27,689 bases of DNA, from contig NW_023365703.1 in assembly GCF_000003815.2 (NCBI RefSeq), forward strand, positions 319,913 to 347,601. Reading direction: 5' to 3'. This document shows, piece by piece, positions 1 to 8,816 of this stretch. Positions within the stretch are counted from its first letter, which is position 1. The number at the start of each line of letters is the position of its first letter. The position numbers and the translations under genes are program-made. Source of the stretch: Branchiostoma floridae. Its lineage: Eukaryota > Chordata > Leptocardii > Amphioxiformes > Branchiostomatidae. The notes beneath the pieces were generated by a model. That model searched no databases and was not told the DNA's origin. It saw only the letters and a list, made by a program, of their open reading frames with translations.

Positions 1-75
1 TAGTCATTTTGGAGTCCGTTTGGACCCCACTCGGTCATTTTAGTCGCAAAGAAAGGACGGGTGTTTTAGGTTTAA
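1..75 (-). mobile_element. End of a TTAA-flanked element, family 1
   Basis: Read on the minus strand, this piece starts at a TTAA (72-75), runs through a C-rich end and then matches 14101-14150 almost base for base over about 50 bp, including TTTGCGACTAAAATGACCG and a GGGGTCCAAACGGAC stretch. The same family also appears at 5257. The element continues left of the window. A TTAA target site with a CCT-starting terminus fits piggyBac-like or Kolobok-like non-autonomous elements. The family assignment is inference and no transposase is visible. Confidence 0.55.
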
Positions 76-469
76 GGCATAAATATTCAGTCAATTTTCT
101 AATTAACTAATTACATATTTTTCACATTGGTCGATCGACAATTGCGAGTTGAAGGGGCATTCCACTTCTGAATGGATTTTTTTTCTACTAAGATGGTATT
201 TTTGAAACAAATGCAACTCACTTTTCGTTATCTCATCTATCTGTTCCATAATAATCATTTTCTATATCCAAATACCCCCATACAGACCCTCATGTTTATG
301 ATTTTTTTCTTGAATATCCGACTTTTGTCATTCTTTTTCTTAATTGCTTTGGAACTCACTAGACAGAAGGTAGTACCTTTTGGTAACAGTGCCACATACA
401 AAGTACAAACAGATGATAATGATCTAACTTTCCCGACTGAAGTGTCTATTCTATGCACTACTGGGCAAA
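76..469. other. No recognisable gene
   Basis: AT-rich sequence. Frames of 102 aa (+) and 67 aa (-) overlap here, but both are low complexity and show no domain. Part may be the 3' untranslated tail of the minus-strand LINE, because that element's end is not marked by a clear tail. Confidence 0.5.
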
Positions 470-631
470 GCCCCTTTTAGGGGCATCCCGCCCAGGTGAG
501 GAAAACGAGGTGCACGGCATTAGTGCGACCGGTGGTGGTGGTGGTGCTCCGAAACAAAAAAATAGTGTGTGCATCAAAAAGTAACAACAAAACAAAAAAG
601 GTGAGGTAATGGCCGCACTAATGGTATGTAT

Positions 632-3561
632 CTACATGTGGGGGACGGGGAGGCCCATGTGTTGGGCCAGCCCCGTCTTGAAGGTTGTCAGTGATGGAGA
701 TGTGACAAGCTGTAATGGTAGGCTGTTCCATTGTGGTATTGTTCTGGGGAAGTAACTAAATCTATAAGTGTCTGTTCTGCATAAAAATGTAATGTATCTA
801 TGTTGATGGCCTCTGGTGGGGTTCTTGTTCATTACAATATAATCATTGATGGGAATGGCTACCAAAGCATTGATGGCCTTGTATAGGAGGGTCAGTCGAG
901 CCTGTTGCCTTCTTTCCCTGAGAGTGGGCCATCCCAAGTTAGTCTTGAGTTGGGATACACTGGTAGTGGTTCTGTAATCATTGGTCACATATCTAAGCTG
1001 CTCTGTTCTGTACTGCTTCGATCTTATCTTCTAAAACATTGGACTGTGCGTATTGACGTCTACATGGATCCCAGACTGTAGAAGCGTATTCCAGTTTGGG
1101 TCTTACTAAGCTAGTGTATGCCTTTGATCTTACCTGTCTGTTAACTCCACTTATGTTCCGCTTGAGAAATCCCAGTGTGCTATTTGCCCTGGCTGTGCTG
1201 TTGTTGATGTGAGATGTCCATTTGAGATCATGTGAGAGAATGATCCCCTGGTAAGGGTGCTGGGTAGTCACTTCTAGAGGTTCTGTAAACATTGTGTACA
1301 TGTACAGTGATCTGTGTTTGGATTTAAGCACATGAATGATACAACACTTTTTTACATTGAATTTAAGCTGCCATTAATCTGACCAAGCACATAGTCTGTC
1401 TAGGTCTTTTTGAAGGTCTTGTTGGTCTTCTTCTGAATCTATGGGTCGATAGATAAGACAATCATCTGCGAAAAGCCGTAGTTGTGAGGAGATATCTTGA
1501 TCTATGCCATTAATATAGATTAAAAAAAGAAGGGGTCCCAGAACGGTGCCCTGAGGTACGCCCGATTTTACTCTGGTTGGCGTGGATAATTCTCCGTCTA
1601 CCATTACACTTTGATTCCTATCTATTAACCATGATTTAATCCATTTGAGGTTATCCCCCGAATACCGTAATAGTGAAGTTTGTTAATGAGTCGATTATAA
1701 GGGACACTATCAAAGGCTTTGGAAAAATCTAATATAGCTAAGTCCACTTGTTTGCCTTTATCAAACCATGCTGTCAGGTCATGCAGGGTACATATTAACT
1801 GAGACTCACACGAATGCCGAGCCCTAAAGCCATGTTGGGTAGGGAGGAGTATGCTCTGACTATCAAGGTGTTTCATGGTGGCTGAATATAAGATATGTTC
1901 TAGAAGTTTACAGCAAACGCTGGTAAGTGAGACTGGCATATAGTTAGCAGGCTCACTCCTATCGCCTTTCTTGTAGATTGGGTGTACATACGCTCCCACC
2001 AATCATCTGGGACATTGCCTTTCTCTAAAGATTGATTGAAAATAGTTTGCAGAATTGGGGAGATTTCCTTAGCATAATCTTTAAGTATTCTACATGGTAT
2101 AGCGTCGGGTCCAGATGCTTTCCAAGGGTTGATGCCCTCGAGAAGTTTACGGACTCTGTCAAGCGTGACCACTACCTGCGGCATGTCAGGGTGAGGGCTA
2201 GGTCCTAGGTCTGGTATTGATGTTAAGTCTTCATCTNNNNNNNNNNNNNNNNNNNNNNNNNNNNNNNNNNNNNNNNNNNNNNNNNNNNNNNNNNNNNNNN
2301 NNNNNNNNNNNNNNNNNNNNNNNNNNNNNNNNNNNNNNNNNNNNNNNNNNNNNNNNNNNNNNNNNNNNNNNNNNNNNNNNNNNNNNNNNNNNNNNNNNNN
2401 NNNNNNNNNNNNNNNNNNNNNNNNNNNNNNNNNNNNNTGTTTTACTTCTCTGCGTAGACGTTTGAACTTATGCCAGTCGTACTCGCTCCGTGACTCTTTA
2501 GCTTTCTTGTACTGCTTTTTCTTTTTCTTTTTTGCTCTTTTTAGTGGTACTGTGATACACGGGCAATGATGTTTACCAGATATCTTTTTCTGAGGTACAT
2601 GTTTAACCATTAACTGCTTAAGACACTTTGTGAAATATGTCCAGGTTTGTTCCACACTAAAGTTAGATGGCGTTCTATCTTGAAAATGTTCGTCCAAGTC
2701 TTGTAGATCCTCTGAGAAAGATGTTTTATCTACCTTTTTGTATAGATTTACTATACGTGGTTTCTTTTTGTTTAACTTAATGTGAGTTTTCATTTTCACA
2801 GAGACTGCCTCATGGCCACTGATGCCAGGAATAATGTTGGTTTGTTCTACTAGCTCTGGGTTTGACATTAGGGCAAGATCTAATATGTTTTCCCCTCTAG
2901 TCGGTGTGTGGATAATCTGGGTTAAGTCTGATTCTTGTATGTTTTCAACAAATTTCTGGTTTGTTGACATACCATATTGTGGCGATGGGTTAATGGATAC
3001 AGGAACTGTATCCCAGCTTATGTTAGGTAGGTTAAAGTCTCCGAATACTGCTACATTTGGGGTTGCTGATTTTGCTGTTACATTACTTACGGACTGAGTA
3101 AGTGATTCCATGTATTCTGTCCCAGAGCTGGGAGGTCTATATGCTGATCCAATACACAAAGGTCGGTATCCCACCTGTTGAATGGTTGCCCATACTATTT
3201 CAGTCTCTGACTGATCATAAATTGGGGTTGAGATTAAGTTGGTTTTAACTGCTACAAATACTCCTCCACCATGACTATTACGGTCTTTGCGGTATACATC
3301 ATAGTCGTCTGGGAATGTTTCTCCATTTGCAGTTTCTTCATCTAGATAAGATTCACTACCACATATAACATCTGGCTGTTCAGTGTAAATCAGTGCCCTG
3401 AACTGGGCATTCTTATCCCCTCCCCGTATGCTCCTACAGTTGAGGGATAAAATGTGGATATTGTAGAAGGCTTTCTTACCTTTGTGGTGGTTCTGGGGTA
3501 GGCAGGGGGAAGAGGTTGAGGTAGGGTTGAATACTGGAGAGTGGGTGGGGGTGGATCTAAC
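632..3561 (-). pseudogene. LINE ORF2: endonuclease-reverse transcriptase, broken
   Basis: Would nick target DNA and copy the element's RNA back into the genome. Endonuclease: LNCRS near 3440, the catalytic-Glu region GSESYLDEE near 3350, GDFNLPNISWD near 3040, and GISGHEAV at about 2800-2823. Reverse transcriptase: WKASGPDAIP, then HPIYKKGDRSEPANY, HGFRARHSCESQL, LDFSKAFDSV, SGVPQGTVLGP and LFADDCLIYR, followed by a C-terminal region ending GLPVPHM at 632. Breaks: an in-frame TGA at 3562-3564 just upstream of the endonuclease; a frameshift near 2003; a frameshift at a run of five C (1657-1661) that splits YGIRG from DNLKWIKSWL; an in-frame TAA at 1371-1373; and a frameshift near 990. The 201-bp gap at 2237-2437 keeps the frame. 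The usual Ser-Asp-His endonuclease motif reads Ser-Gly-His. This copy cannot make a working enzyme. Confidence 0.88.
2237..2437. other. Assembly gap (201 N)
   Basis: Run of N inside the LINE, between the endonuclease and the reverse transcriptase. The reading frame is the same on both sides and 201 is a multiple of three. Confidence 1.
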
Positions 3562-3564
3562 TCA

Positions 3565-3778
3565 GGACCAGAATTTGGAGCCTGGACTGAGCCCTGTAGG
3601 TAGATCAGGTAAAATGCGTGAGTTTAGATTAGTGTTATCGTCCATGTCTGAAAGGGGACTATAGAATGATCCCTCTGCCCCATGGATCCATGTATTGTCT
3701 TCAAACAAGCTTGATGTGAAGCTTGGCATGCCACAACAGTTACAAATCCATGAACAAGATGAATTTTGGTAGGTCCTA
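3565..3778 (-). pseudogene. LINE N-terminal zinc-finger fragment
   Basis: On the minus strand this reads a peptide containing WICNCCGMPSFTSSLFED, then a Ser/Pro/Asp-rich linker that stops at TGA 3562-3564. It is in the same frame as the downstream endonuclease, so the stop looks like a point lesion in a once continuous ORF. A W-x-C-x2-C pattern followed by a P-x-F-x-S-S region resembles the last half of the PHD-like finger at the N-terminus of many invertebrate CR1/L2-group LINE proteins (recall of the family, not an alignment). The rest of the finger is lost in the adjoining gap. Confidence 0.55.
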
Positions 3779-3878
3779 NNNNNNNNNNNNNNNNNNNNNN
3801 NNNNNNNNNNNNNNNNNNNNNNNNNNNNNNNNNNNNNNNNNNNNNNNNNNNNNNNNNNNNNNNNNNNNNNNNNNNNNN
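3779..3878. other. Assembly gap (100 N)
   Basis: Run of exactly 100 N, probably a gap of unknown size, at the junction between the LINE and the SINE pair. Confidence 1.
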
Positions 3879-4006
3879 AGTAAGGAAAGGCGTGTAAAGT
3901 GCCTTTCCCCAGGGCACAAGATCGGTAACACGACATCCGGATTCGAACCCGCGACCTCTCGGTCACGGGTCGAACACGCCGCCGCTGTGCTACGCGGTCC
4001 CACCAG
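3879..4006 (-). mobile_element. tRNA-derived SINE, copy 2 of a tandem pair
   Basis: On the minus strand (about 4006 to 3938) there is a tRNA-like head: GGGACCGCG, an A-box-like TAGCACAGCGG and a consensus B box GGTTCGAATCC. A non-tRNA tail follows with GGGAAAGGCACTTTACACG and a TTTCC stretch, cut by the gap. The internal RNA polymerase III promoter plus an unrelated tail is the standard layout of a tRNA-derived SINE. It is not a working tRNA gene: no acceptor stem or CCA-side pairing closes around the head. Confidence 0.7.
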
Positions 4007-4115
4007 AAATGTCATGTAAAGTGTCACAACGCCATCGGCACACGTGTACGGAACTCGAGACCTCTAGGACCTCTAACACTCTACCGGTTACTCGCATACA
4101 AGGCACATGACACTT
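4007..4115 (-). mobile_element. Older tRNA-derived SINE, copy 1 of a tandem pair
   Basis: Immediately upstream of the other SINE on the minus strand is a second, more decayed tRNA-like head (AACCGGTAGAGTGTTAGAGG, then GGTCTCGAGTTCC as a weak B box). Its tail has GACACTTTACATGACATTTC, matching the CACTTTACACG...TTTCC tail motif of the neighbouring copy. The order head-tail-head-tail makes a head-to-tail dimer. Confidence 0.5.
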
Positions 4116-4584
4116 TATCGCATATGGAATTAGGAATAAGCTTAACAGTACAGTAAATAAATAATCTTTTCTTAGTGTTCTCTTGTTTTAAGTTGTCAGC
4201 TTTTTATGCATTTTTTTCGGATCTATTTACGCACTTTCCTTTGGGACCTTGTGGATACATTTATATATGTAAAAAAATCTGAATGCCTTATTTTGATATG
4301 GTATATCTTAGTATTTAGAGAACAAAAATTGACACTTATGTCACAGTAATCTGTGTAATATTTATTTTGCTTGATTAAGCTTGGAGAGAATACATGTTAT
4401 AAGGGTTCCTGGTCCTAATGCCGTATTATGAAACCTAATAGTAGACGCATGTGTTTTGCTACATTGCATATTGCGTCTGTATTCGATTGATCAGTGAATG
4501 TGTCTGCAATGCCTGAGTTGTTGGGTGGTTTTCAACGACACATTGACCTAACTTTTTTTTTATTATGTCCCTATTTTCTTTCAG
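4116..4584 (+). other. Intron sequence, no other feature seen
   Basis: AT-rich sequence leading to a pyrimidine tract and the acceptor TTTTCTTTCAG of the transmembrane exon. Nothing else is recognised. Confidence 0.5.
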
Positions 4585-4697
4585 ATTGCACATATGGCTC
4601 GGTTGTCATTGCTGTTACAATAGTCACCTTGTTGTTTGCATCGGGCTTTTTCGGAATCTGGCTATACTTTAACATCAATAGTCGGGAAGTTCAAGAG
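4585..4697 (+). CDS. Transmembrane exon of a single-pass membrane protein (partial gene)
   Basis: Penultimate exon of a gene that starts left of the window. It follows a strong acceptor (CTATTTTCTTTCAG) and ends at GAG|GTAAAT. The 113 bases start in phase 1 and end in phase 0. They encode a Cys-Thr-Tyr-Gly lead-in, then a hydrophobic stretch of about 24 residues (VVIAVTIVTLLFASGFFGIW at its core), then a polar segment (NINSREVQE). This is one membrane-spanning helix; with the tail exon that follows, the C-terminus is probably cytoplasmic (type I topology, inferred). A phase 1 intron before the helix is the usual place where extracellular domain exons join a transmembrane exon. The ectodomain is not in the window, so the protein family is unknown. 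Confidence 0.7.
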
Positions 4698-4902
4698 GTA
4701 AATTAACCTTATTTGTTCCATTTCAAGCTGCAACATACTCGTAAACGTTGAAATGTATGTTTGTTCCATGTGCGACTTGATATATACATATTACAGGGCT
4801 TTGTTAATTGTTTAGCTTGACACGATGAAGGGAACAAGCCGTAATTACTTTTGACACCATTTCCGGTCACTGTATGTACTAAAAAAAAACATCTATCCCC
4901 AG

Positions 4903-5187
4903 AAGACCCAAGCTGCTGAATCAGATGCAACATCCACTGTCAAGCCTGCTTTGGACAATACCTACACGAATGGTCACCTTGTTTTGGACACAAACTACAC
5001 TGATGGTAATTCTGCACTGAACACTGCCTACACCCATGGTCAGCCTTTCTCGGACACTACCTACACCAATGGTCACCTTGCTGCAAACACCACCGACATC
5101 CCTGGTAACCATTTTGTACCGTTTTCCTACAGAGCGAAACCGGTCGTCGTTATATACTCCGATGGTCCCTCTGCTTTTCCACGTTAA
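4903..5187 (+). CDS. Terminal exon: cytoplasmic tail with five 11-residue repeats
   Basis: Last exon of the same gene. The acceptor is ATCTATCCCCAG at 4891-4902, in phase 0 to match the previous exon, and the stop is TAA at 5185-5187. It adds 94 residues after the membrane helix: a Ser/Thr/Ala-rich spacer, five 11-residue repeats (4951-5115), then SYRAKPVVVIYSDG and a short end. The repeat theme is (L/S)-(D/N)-x-(T/N)-Y-T-(N/D/H)-G; repeats 1 and 4 carry Y-T-N-G and the fifth has lost its Tyr. A phosphorylated Y-x-N is the known docking pattern for the Grb2 SH2 domain, so the tail may signal; this is inference. No AATAAA polyadenylation signal is seen before the TTAA element that begins 70 bases after the stop. 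Confidence 0.7.
   Translation, partial: KTQAAESDATSTVKPALDNTYTNGHLVLDTNYTDGNSALNTAYTHGQPFSDTTYTNGHLAANTTDIPGNHFVPFSYRAKPVVVIYSDGPSAFPR
4951..5115 (+). repeat. 33-bp coding tandem repeat, five units
   Basis: Units at 4951-4983, 4984-5016, 5017-5049, 5050-5082 and 5083-5115, all in frame without indels. Units 1 and 4 are the most alike (TACACNAATGGTCACCTTG in both). The DNA has diverged more than the protein theme. Confidence 0.8.
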
Positions 5188-5256
5188 GTTTTTTTCAGGA
5201 TTTAAGTTATTGTGGGCGTCATCAAAACACCTGTCAGCCAATCAGTAAAGACGCGT

Positions 5257-6291
5257 TTAACCCTCAAACCAGCGTAGCTTTTTTGCGACTAATCTTATCG
5301 TATGGGGTCAAAACTGGCCCCATAATGTTTTGTAGAAATACCTTTTTCTTCTGGAACTCTTTTTGCATATATGTAGAGTTTCATTAATCTATGTGGGACA
5401 TTTGGCATGATAAGGTGTGGATGATTCCAGGTCAGTATCATATTTCATGCAAAGATCATAAGGACCACATTTTGCACTAACCCTTTTTAGACAGGGAATG
5501 AGGTTTTTGATGCCAATATCAACTCAAATGCTCCTAAACGGCTTACGTTAGGGACACCAAACCTGGTCTTTTTTTATAAAATGCTGAAAGCAAGCATTTT
5601 AAGTGAATGAAATAAGTTGGTCATGTTCAAGTTGCCATGACAACGGAACTCGGGCATGCGCATTCCATACAAAATTTGCTAATTTAGGTCTAAACAATAC
5701 CGTTTTAGGGTTTTCTTGGCAAACACTTGTTTGTGACATTTTCTAAAAAGGCATATCATTAAGATTTATGAACAATGCTATCATCACAACGTTCCGCGAC
5801 GACAAAGACTGATCTGCCGAAAACACGTAAAACCATCATCTTCTTGCTGCGGCAACAACTATTTCGTCCGAATGCATGACCGACATATTGAACATTCGAA
5901 AACGTGCTGTGCGCTTATTGGCTCGTGTATAAATAAGGAGAAGCTAAATAACATTTATAGACAGACAGCCAAGTGCTGAATCTGGGCACCTGAAAGGTGT
6001 TCTTTTTCTTGGGCATTGCCAGTGTTAGTTTTGCCTTAAGTGGAGTGGATGTTTTGATGTAAGTTGAGTGGATGTGCGCAGGCACGGTGGGGAGAAACAG
6101 GAATTTCCGAGAGCTTTGAGATTTTCCTGAATTTTAACGTATGTTCACTAGTTTATCTTTGTTTTTACTGTCAGTTTACAATTTGGATAGTGCTTGAATA
6201 TTTTGGTAACCTATAATACCGATGGACAGTCATTTTATTCGTATTTGCACACACCATTCGTCAGTTTCTAAACGAAGTTTGCGAGGGTTAT
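5257..6291 (+). mobile_element. TTAA-flanked non-autonomous DNA element, family 1
   Basis: It starts TTAACCCTCAAAC at a TTAA (5257-5260). The right end, read in reverse, is TAACCCTCGCAAAC (about 6277-6290), with the right TTAA decayed to TTAT. Internal sequence matches the 14081 copy: both have TTTTTTGCGACTAA near the end and AAGATCA-AAGGACCA followed by TTTTGCACTAA-CC about 200 bp in. About 1.03 kb long, no coding potential. The terminus and TTAA site fit piggyBac-like or Kolobok-like MITEs. Confidence 0.6.
5917..5935 (+). promoter_or_regulatory. Possible TATA promoter inside the TTAA element
   Basis: TATAAATA at 5928-5935 is preceded by ATTGG, a reversed CCAAT box (5917-5921). About 120 bp downstream is a strong donor-like GATGTAAGTTG with GT at 6059. 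This layout could supply a short non-coding first exon (about 5960-6058) for the lectin exons to the right, whose start is otherwise missing. It may also be chance in AT-rich DNA. Confidence 0.2.
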
Positions 6292-6473
6292 TTTTGACCC
6301 CCCCTTCCGCCGCTGTCCTAAAATTTACGATACTAAAGGAATTACAAAAAGTGTGGCAATTAAAATTATTGCCATGGCGACGGTGTTATTGTTTATAAGT
6401 AAAAAAATTGTTGTTATTAATGGATTTTCATAGTTGTATTTCATTCGCCTGACGATTAATGTTCAGAGGACAT
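6292..6473. other. Non-coding, no clear feature
   Basis: Includes a run of C (GACCCCCCCTTCC near 6296) of the kind also seen in the TTAA MITEs, and a GCCATGGCGACGG stretch. Probably old element debris. Confidence 0.35.
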
Positions 6474-6883
6474 TTGTTTATTTATTTATTATTTATTATT
6501 TATTATTTATTATTTATTATTTATTTATTTATTTATTATTCATTTATTATTAATTTATTTATTATTTATTTATCATTCATTTATCATTTATTTATTTATT
6601 ATTTATTTATTATTTATTTACTATTTATTTACTATTTATTTATTTATTATTTATTTATTATGTATTTATTATTTATTCACAATTTATTTATTTATTTTTT
6701 ATTTATTATTTATTTATTATTTATTTATTATTTATTTATTATTTATTTATTATTTATTTATTATTTATTTATTATTTATTTATTATTTATTTATTATTTA
6801 TTTATTATTTATTCGTTATTTATTCATTATTTATTTATAATTTATTTATTTATTATTTATCTATTATTTATTTATCTCCGTTA
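6474..6883 (+). repeat. A+T simple repeat (TTTATTTATTA-type)
   Basis: About 410 bp built from TTTA and TTA steps, settling into an 11-bp unit TTTATTTATTA, most regular at about 6690-6810. A 143-residue Ile/Leu/Phe/Tyr frame crosses it, but that is only translated repeat. Confidence 0.9.
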
Positions 6884-7199
6884 CGTCTGAAGTCCTAGGC
6901 TATCTTAATTTACAATATAGAAAACACTGCTGTGCACACGTATAGGCCTATACCGGTATGTGCCCTGCGACTGGAAAGCTTATCCGTGGAGGTAATGGTT
7001 CAGTCCGGCATGATGCAACTACGCACGCGCGAACTTTTGCATTCCTGACATTCCTGTACAGTTTTTGGAATTCTTTGCAAACAGTCACTCACTATACTAT
7101 TAGGCTCGCCCATGAGGCGTCGCCAAAAATTATGCTTATCAAGTTAGGCATCCAGGTAATAAGACACGGCAAGAACTGTTTCTCAAGCAACTGCATGTA

Positions 7200-7274
7200 G
7201 TTTTAGAAACGGTCAGACGTTTCAGATAGAATCCAATATCTTTCGTCGACGAAACGTCTGACTGTTTCCAAAAC
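7200..7274. repeat. Inverted repeat, 24-bp arms
   Basis: Left arm 7200-7223 and right arm 7251-7274 pair at 22 of 24 positions, with a 27-base loop. The arm end GAAACGTCTGAC recurs at 19257-19268, so it is probably a dispersed palindromic MITE or its terminus. It lies in the intron just before the first lectin exon. Confidence 0.6.
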
Positions 7275-7356
7275 CTTATTTTAAATTTTAAATTTATTGA
7301 TGGATAACAAATCCATCTGCCTTGAAGCCACCTAACATTGTATAACTTTCCTACAG

Positions 7357-7749
7357 CACCGGTATGTCAAAAAGCAGGTTACGTCAGTTTTAATGGAGTT
7401 TGCTATAAGGACTTTGCCGAGCGGAAGACGTACTGTGATGCTAGACAGACGTGCGCCGCAGACGGAGGGTTGTTGGCCATGCCGAAGGACAGCGCGACCA
7501 ACACTTTTATCCACAAGCTGGGAGGAACAACCGACCAACGATGGATCGGGTTGACTGATGCCGACAGCGACGAGAAATGGGTATTTGCGGACGGCCAAAC
7601 TCTGGCATCATCCGGCTATACAAACTGGGGGCCGGGTGAGCCGAACAGTCTACATGAAGGCAACGAAGACTGTGCCGAAGTTGATACAGCGGTGCACGTC
7701 TGGAATGATGAACGGTGCAGCCGCACTAAGGGGTTCGTTTGTCAGTTAG
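7357..7749 (+). CDS. C-type lectin domain exon 1 (partial gene)
   Basis: A complete C-type lectin domain in one exon of 393 bases (131 codons), acceptor TTTCCTACAG, donor G|GTATGT, phase 1-1. Features by residue: long-form start with paired Cys 4 and 16, DARQTCAADGGLLAMP at 28-43, WIGL at 63-66, EPN at 95-97, the Glu-Asp-Cys loop at 104-106, WND at 116-118, and last Cys at 129. EPN plus WND are the known Ca2+ and sugar ligands of mannose-type lectins and all are kept, so Ca2+-dependent glycan binding outside the cell is likely. There are seven Cys: the extra one (27) sits six residues before the core Cys. A second lectin exon follows 1.07 kb downstream. The exons supplying the start and signal peptide are not recognised. 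Confidence 0.92.
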
Positions 7750-8816
7750 GTATGTTTTATGATTATATCTCGATGGCTTACAATGTCGTTTGTTATTTCT
7801 AGAAAAAACTATATTATTTAGGCTGTGTCTGTCTGACTTCATGTATGTGTAAGTTTGTGCATCCGGATTTTTGTAGCCAGGATAACTCAAGAGCCTCCTA
7901 ATGGTTTTCGATAATCTTAATTTTGTAGGCTAGTTTTTGAAAGACGAATGTCATGGTTGACCCCCCCAGCACCTTGGTACTGCAGCAGAACTTCCATTTT
8001 GTATCTTTTACCTTGATATCATATGGTCCTTATTTCCAAGAGAGCTTCTGATGCCCCAGTAAATGTAAATGAACTGATCAATTTTCTGTCATGTATAAGT
8101 TAGTTAAAGGTTTATATGATCAAGCATAGATAATGCATATGTGACAGTCATTTGCATAATCGAAATATTTTTGTAGTCTTTAGTTTGTGTGTTAAAATAT
8201 TACTTCCAAATTCACAGGTACGGTCAAAAGTAAAGGAATCCAATCTCGTAAACATACAACTAATAGACTGTTTCCTAGCAGAACAAGTGGAAGAAAGAGT
8301 AATATGCTTTTTTTAATTGTTTTTGTGATTTTTGTGGCCAATTTACCCGTCTAAGCTGGTTTATTATTCAGATCGGTAAAACTTGACTTATTTTGTTCTG
8401 CTGTTGCAGATTAACACTCAGTGAATGCGCTTTGTTGCAATATGTCAGACTACAGAAATGCCCCACATTCGTAAAATAGTGGTCCGTAATAAAGTCATTA
8501 TAAATATATGGGCTCAGCAGAAACTCGTTTAAAAGTTAATAAATTCTAATGTGGGAAAGGCCGGTATTTTCCCATAATGTAGCCAATCTGGTGTAGTTTT
8601 GTTGTTTTATAAAAGCATATAAGCTTCCATAAAGTATTTAAGTATGGTAAAAATAGGGTTAAATAATAGGCACTAAGATACTAATGATATACTTGTCTAA
8701 GTGACTATTAACAAAAACCGAATTCATTGCTAAATCACAAATTCACCTGTTTATTACAAATTTATACAAATTTATTTTTTCTCAAGCCACATAAACTTTA
8801 TCCCCCTTTTTTACAG
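7750..8816 (+). other. Intron between the two lectin exons
   Basis: The first bases after the donor resemble those after lectin exon 2 (GTATGT-TTATGATT). A stretch near 8229-8252 (AAGTAAAGGAATCCAATCTC) matches 9302-9324 downstream of exon 2, showing that flanking intron was duplicated with the exon. The two landmarks lie about 480 bp apart here but only about 100 bp apart after exon 2, so one copy gained or lost sequence. No other gene is seen. Confidence 0.6.

Larger units (their letters stand above)
470..3778 (-). mobile_element. Decayed non-LTR retrotransposon (CR1/L2-like LINE)
   Basis: On the minus strand this region reads, from high to low coordinates: part of a zinc finger of W-x-C-x2-C type, an apurinic-type endonuclease, a reverse transcriptase, and a C-terminal domain ending at 632. 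Its 3' untranslated part probably runs to about 470 and includes a small hairpin (GCCCCTAAAAGGGGC, 475-489). The 5' part is lost in the gap at 3779-3878 or was never inserted. Motif wording (SGVPQGTVLGPLLFLIYIN, FADD, LEYASTVWDP) fits the CR1/L2/Rex1 group; the exact clade cannot be settled by eye. The element lies just upstream of, and opposite to, the transmembrane exon of a host gene, so it probably sits in that gene's intron. Confidence 0.85.

Noticed and set aside
172-480. 102-residue plus-strand frame
   Set aside because: Low-complexity, AT-driven composition and no domain. It ends in the probable LINE tail.
3930-4006. A tRNA gene on the minus strand
   Set aside because: A and B boxes are present but no closed cloverleaf or acceptor stem, and a SINE tail follows.
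6459-6890. 143-residue open frame rich in Ile, Leu, Phe and Tyr
   Set aside because: It is the translation of the TTTATTTATTA simple repeat and has no other content.
6958-7200. 80-residue frame as a first exon for the lectin gene
   Set aside because: No signal peptide-like start and no donor in the needed phase.
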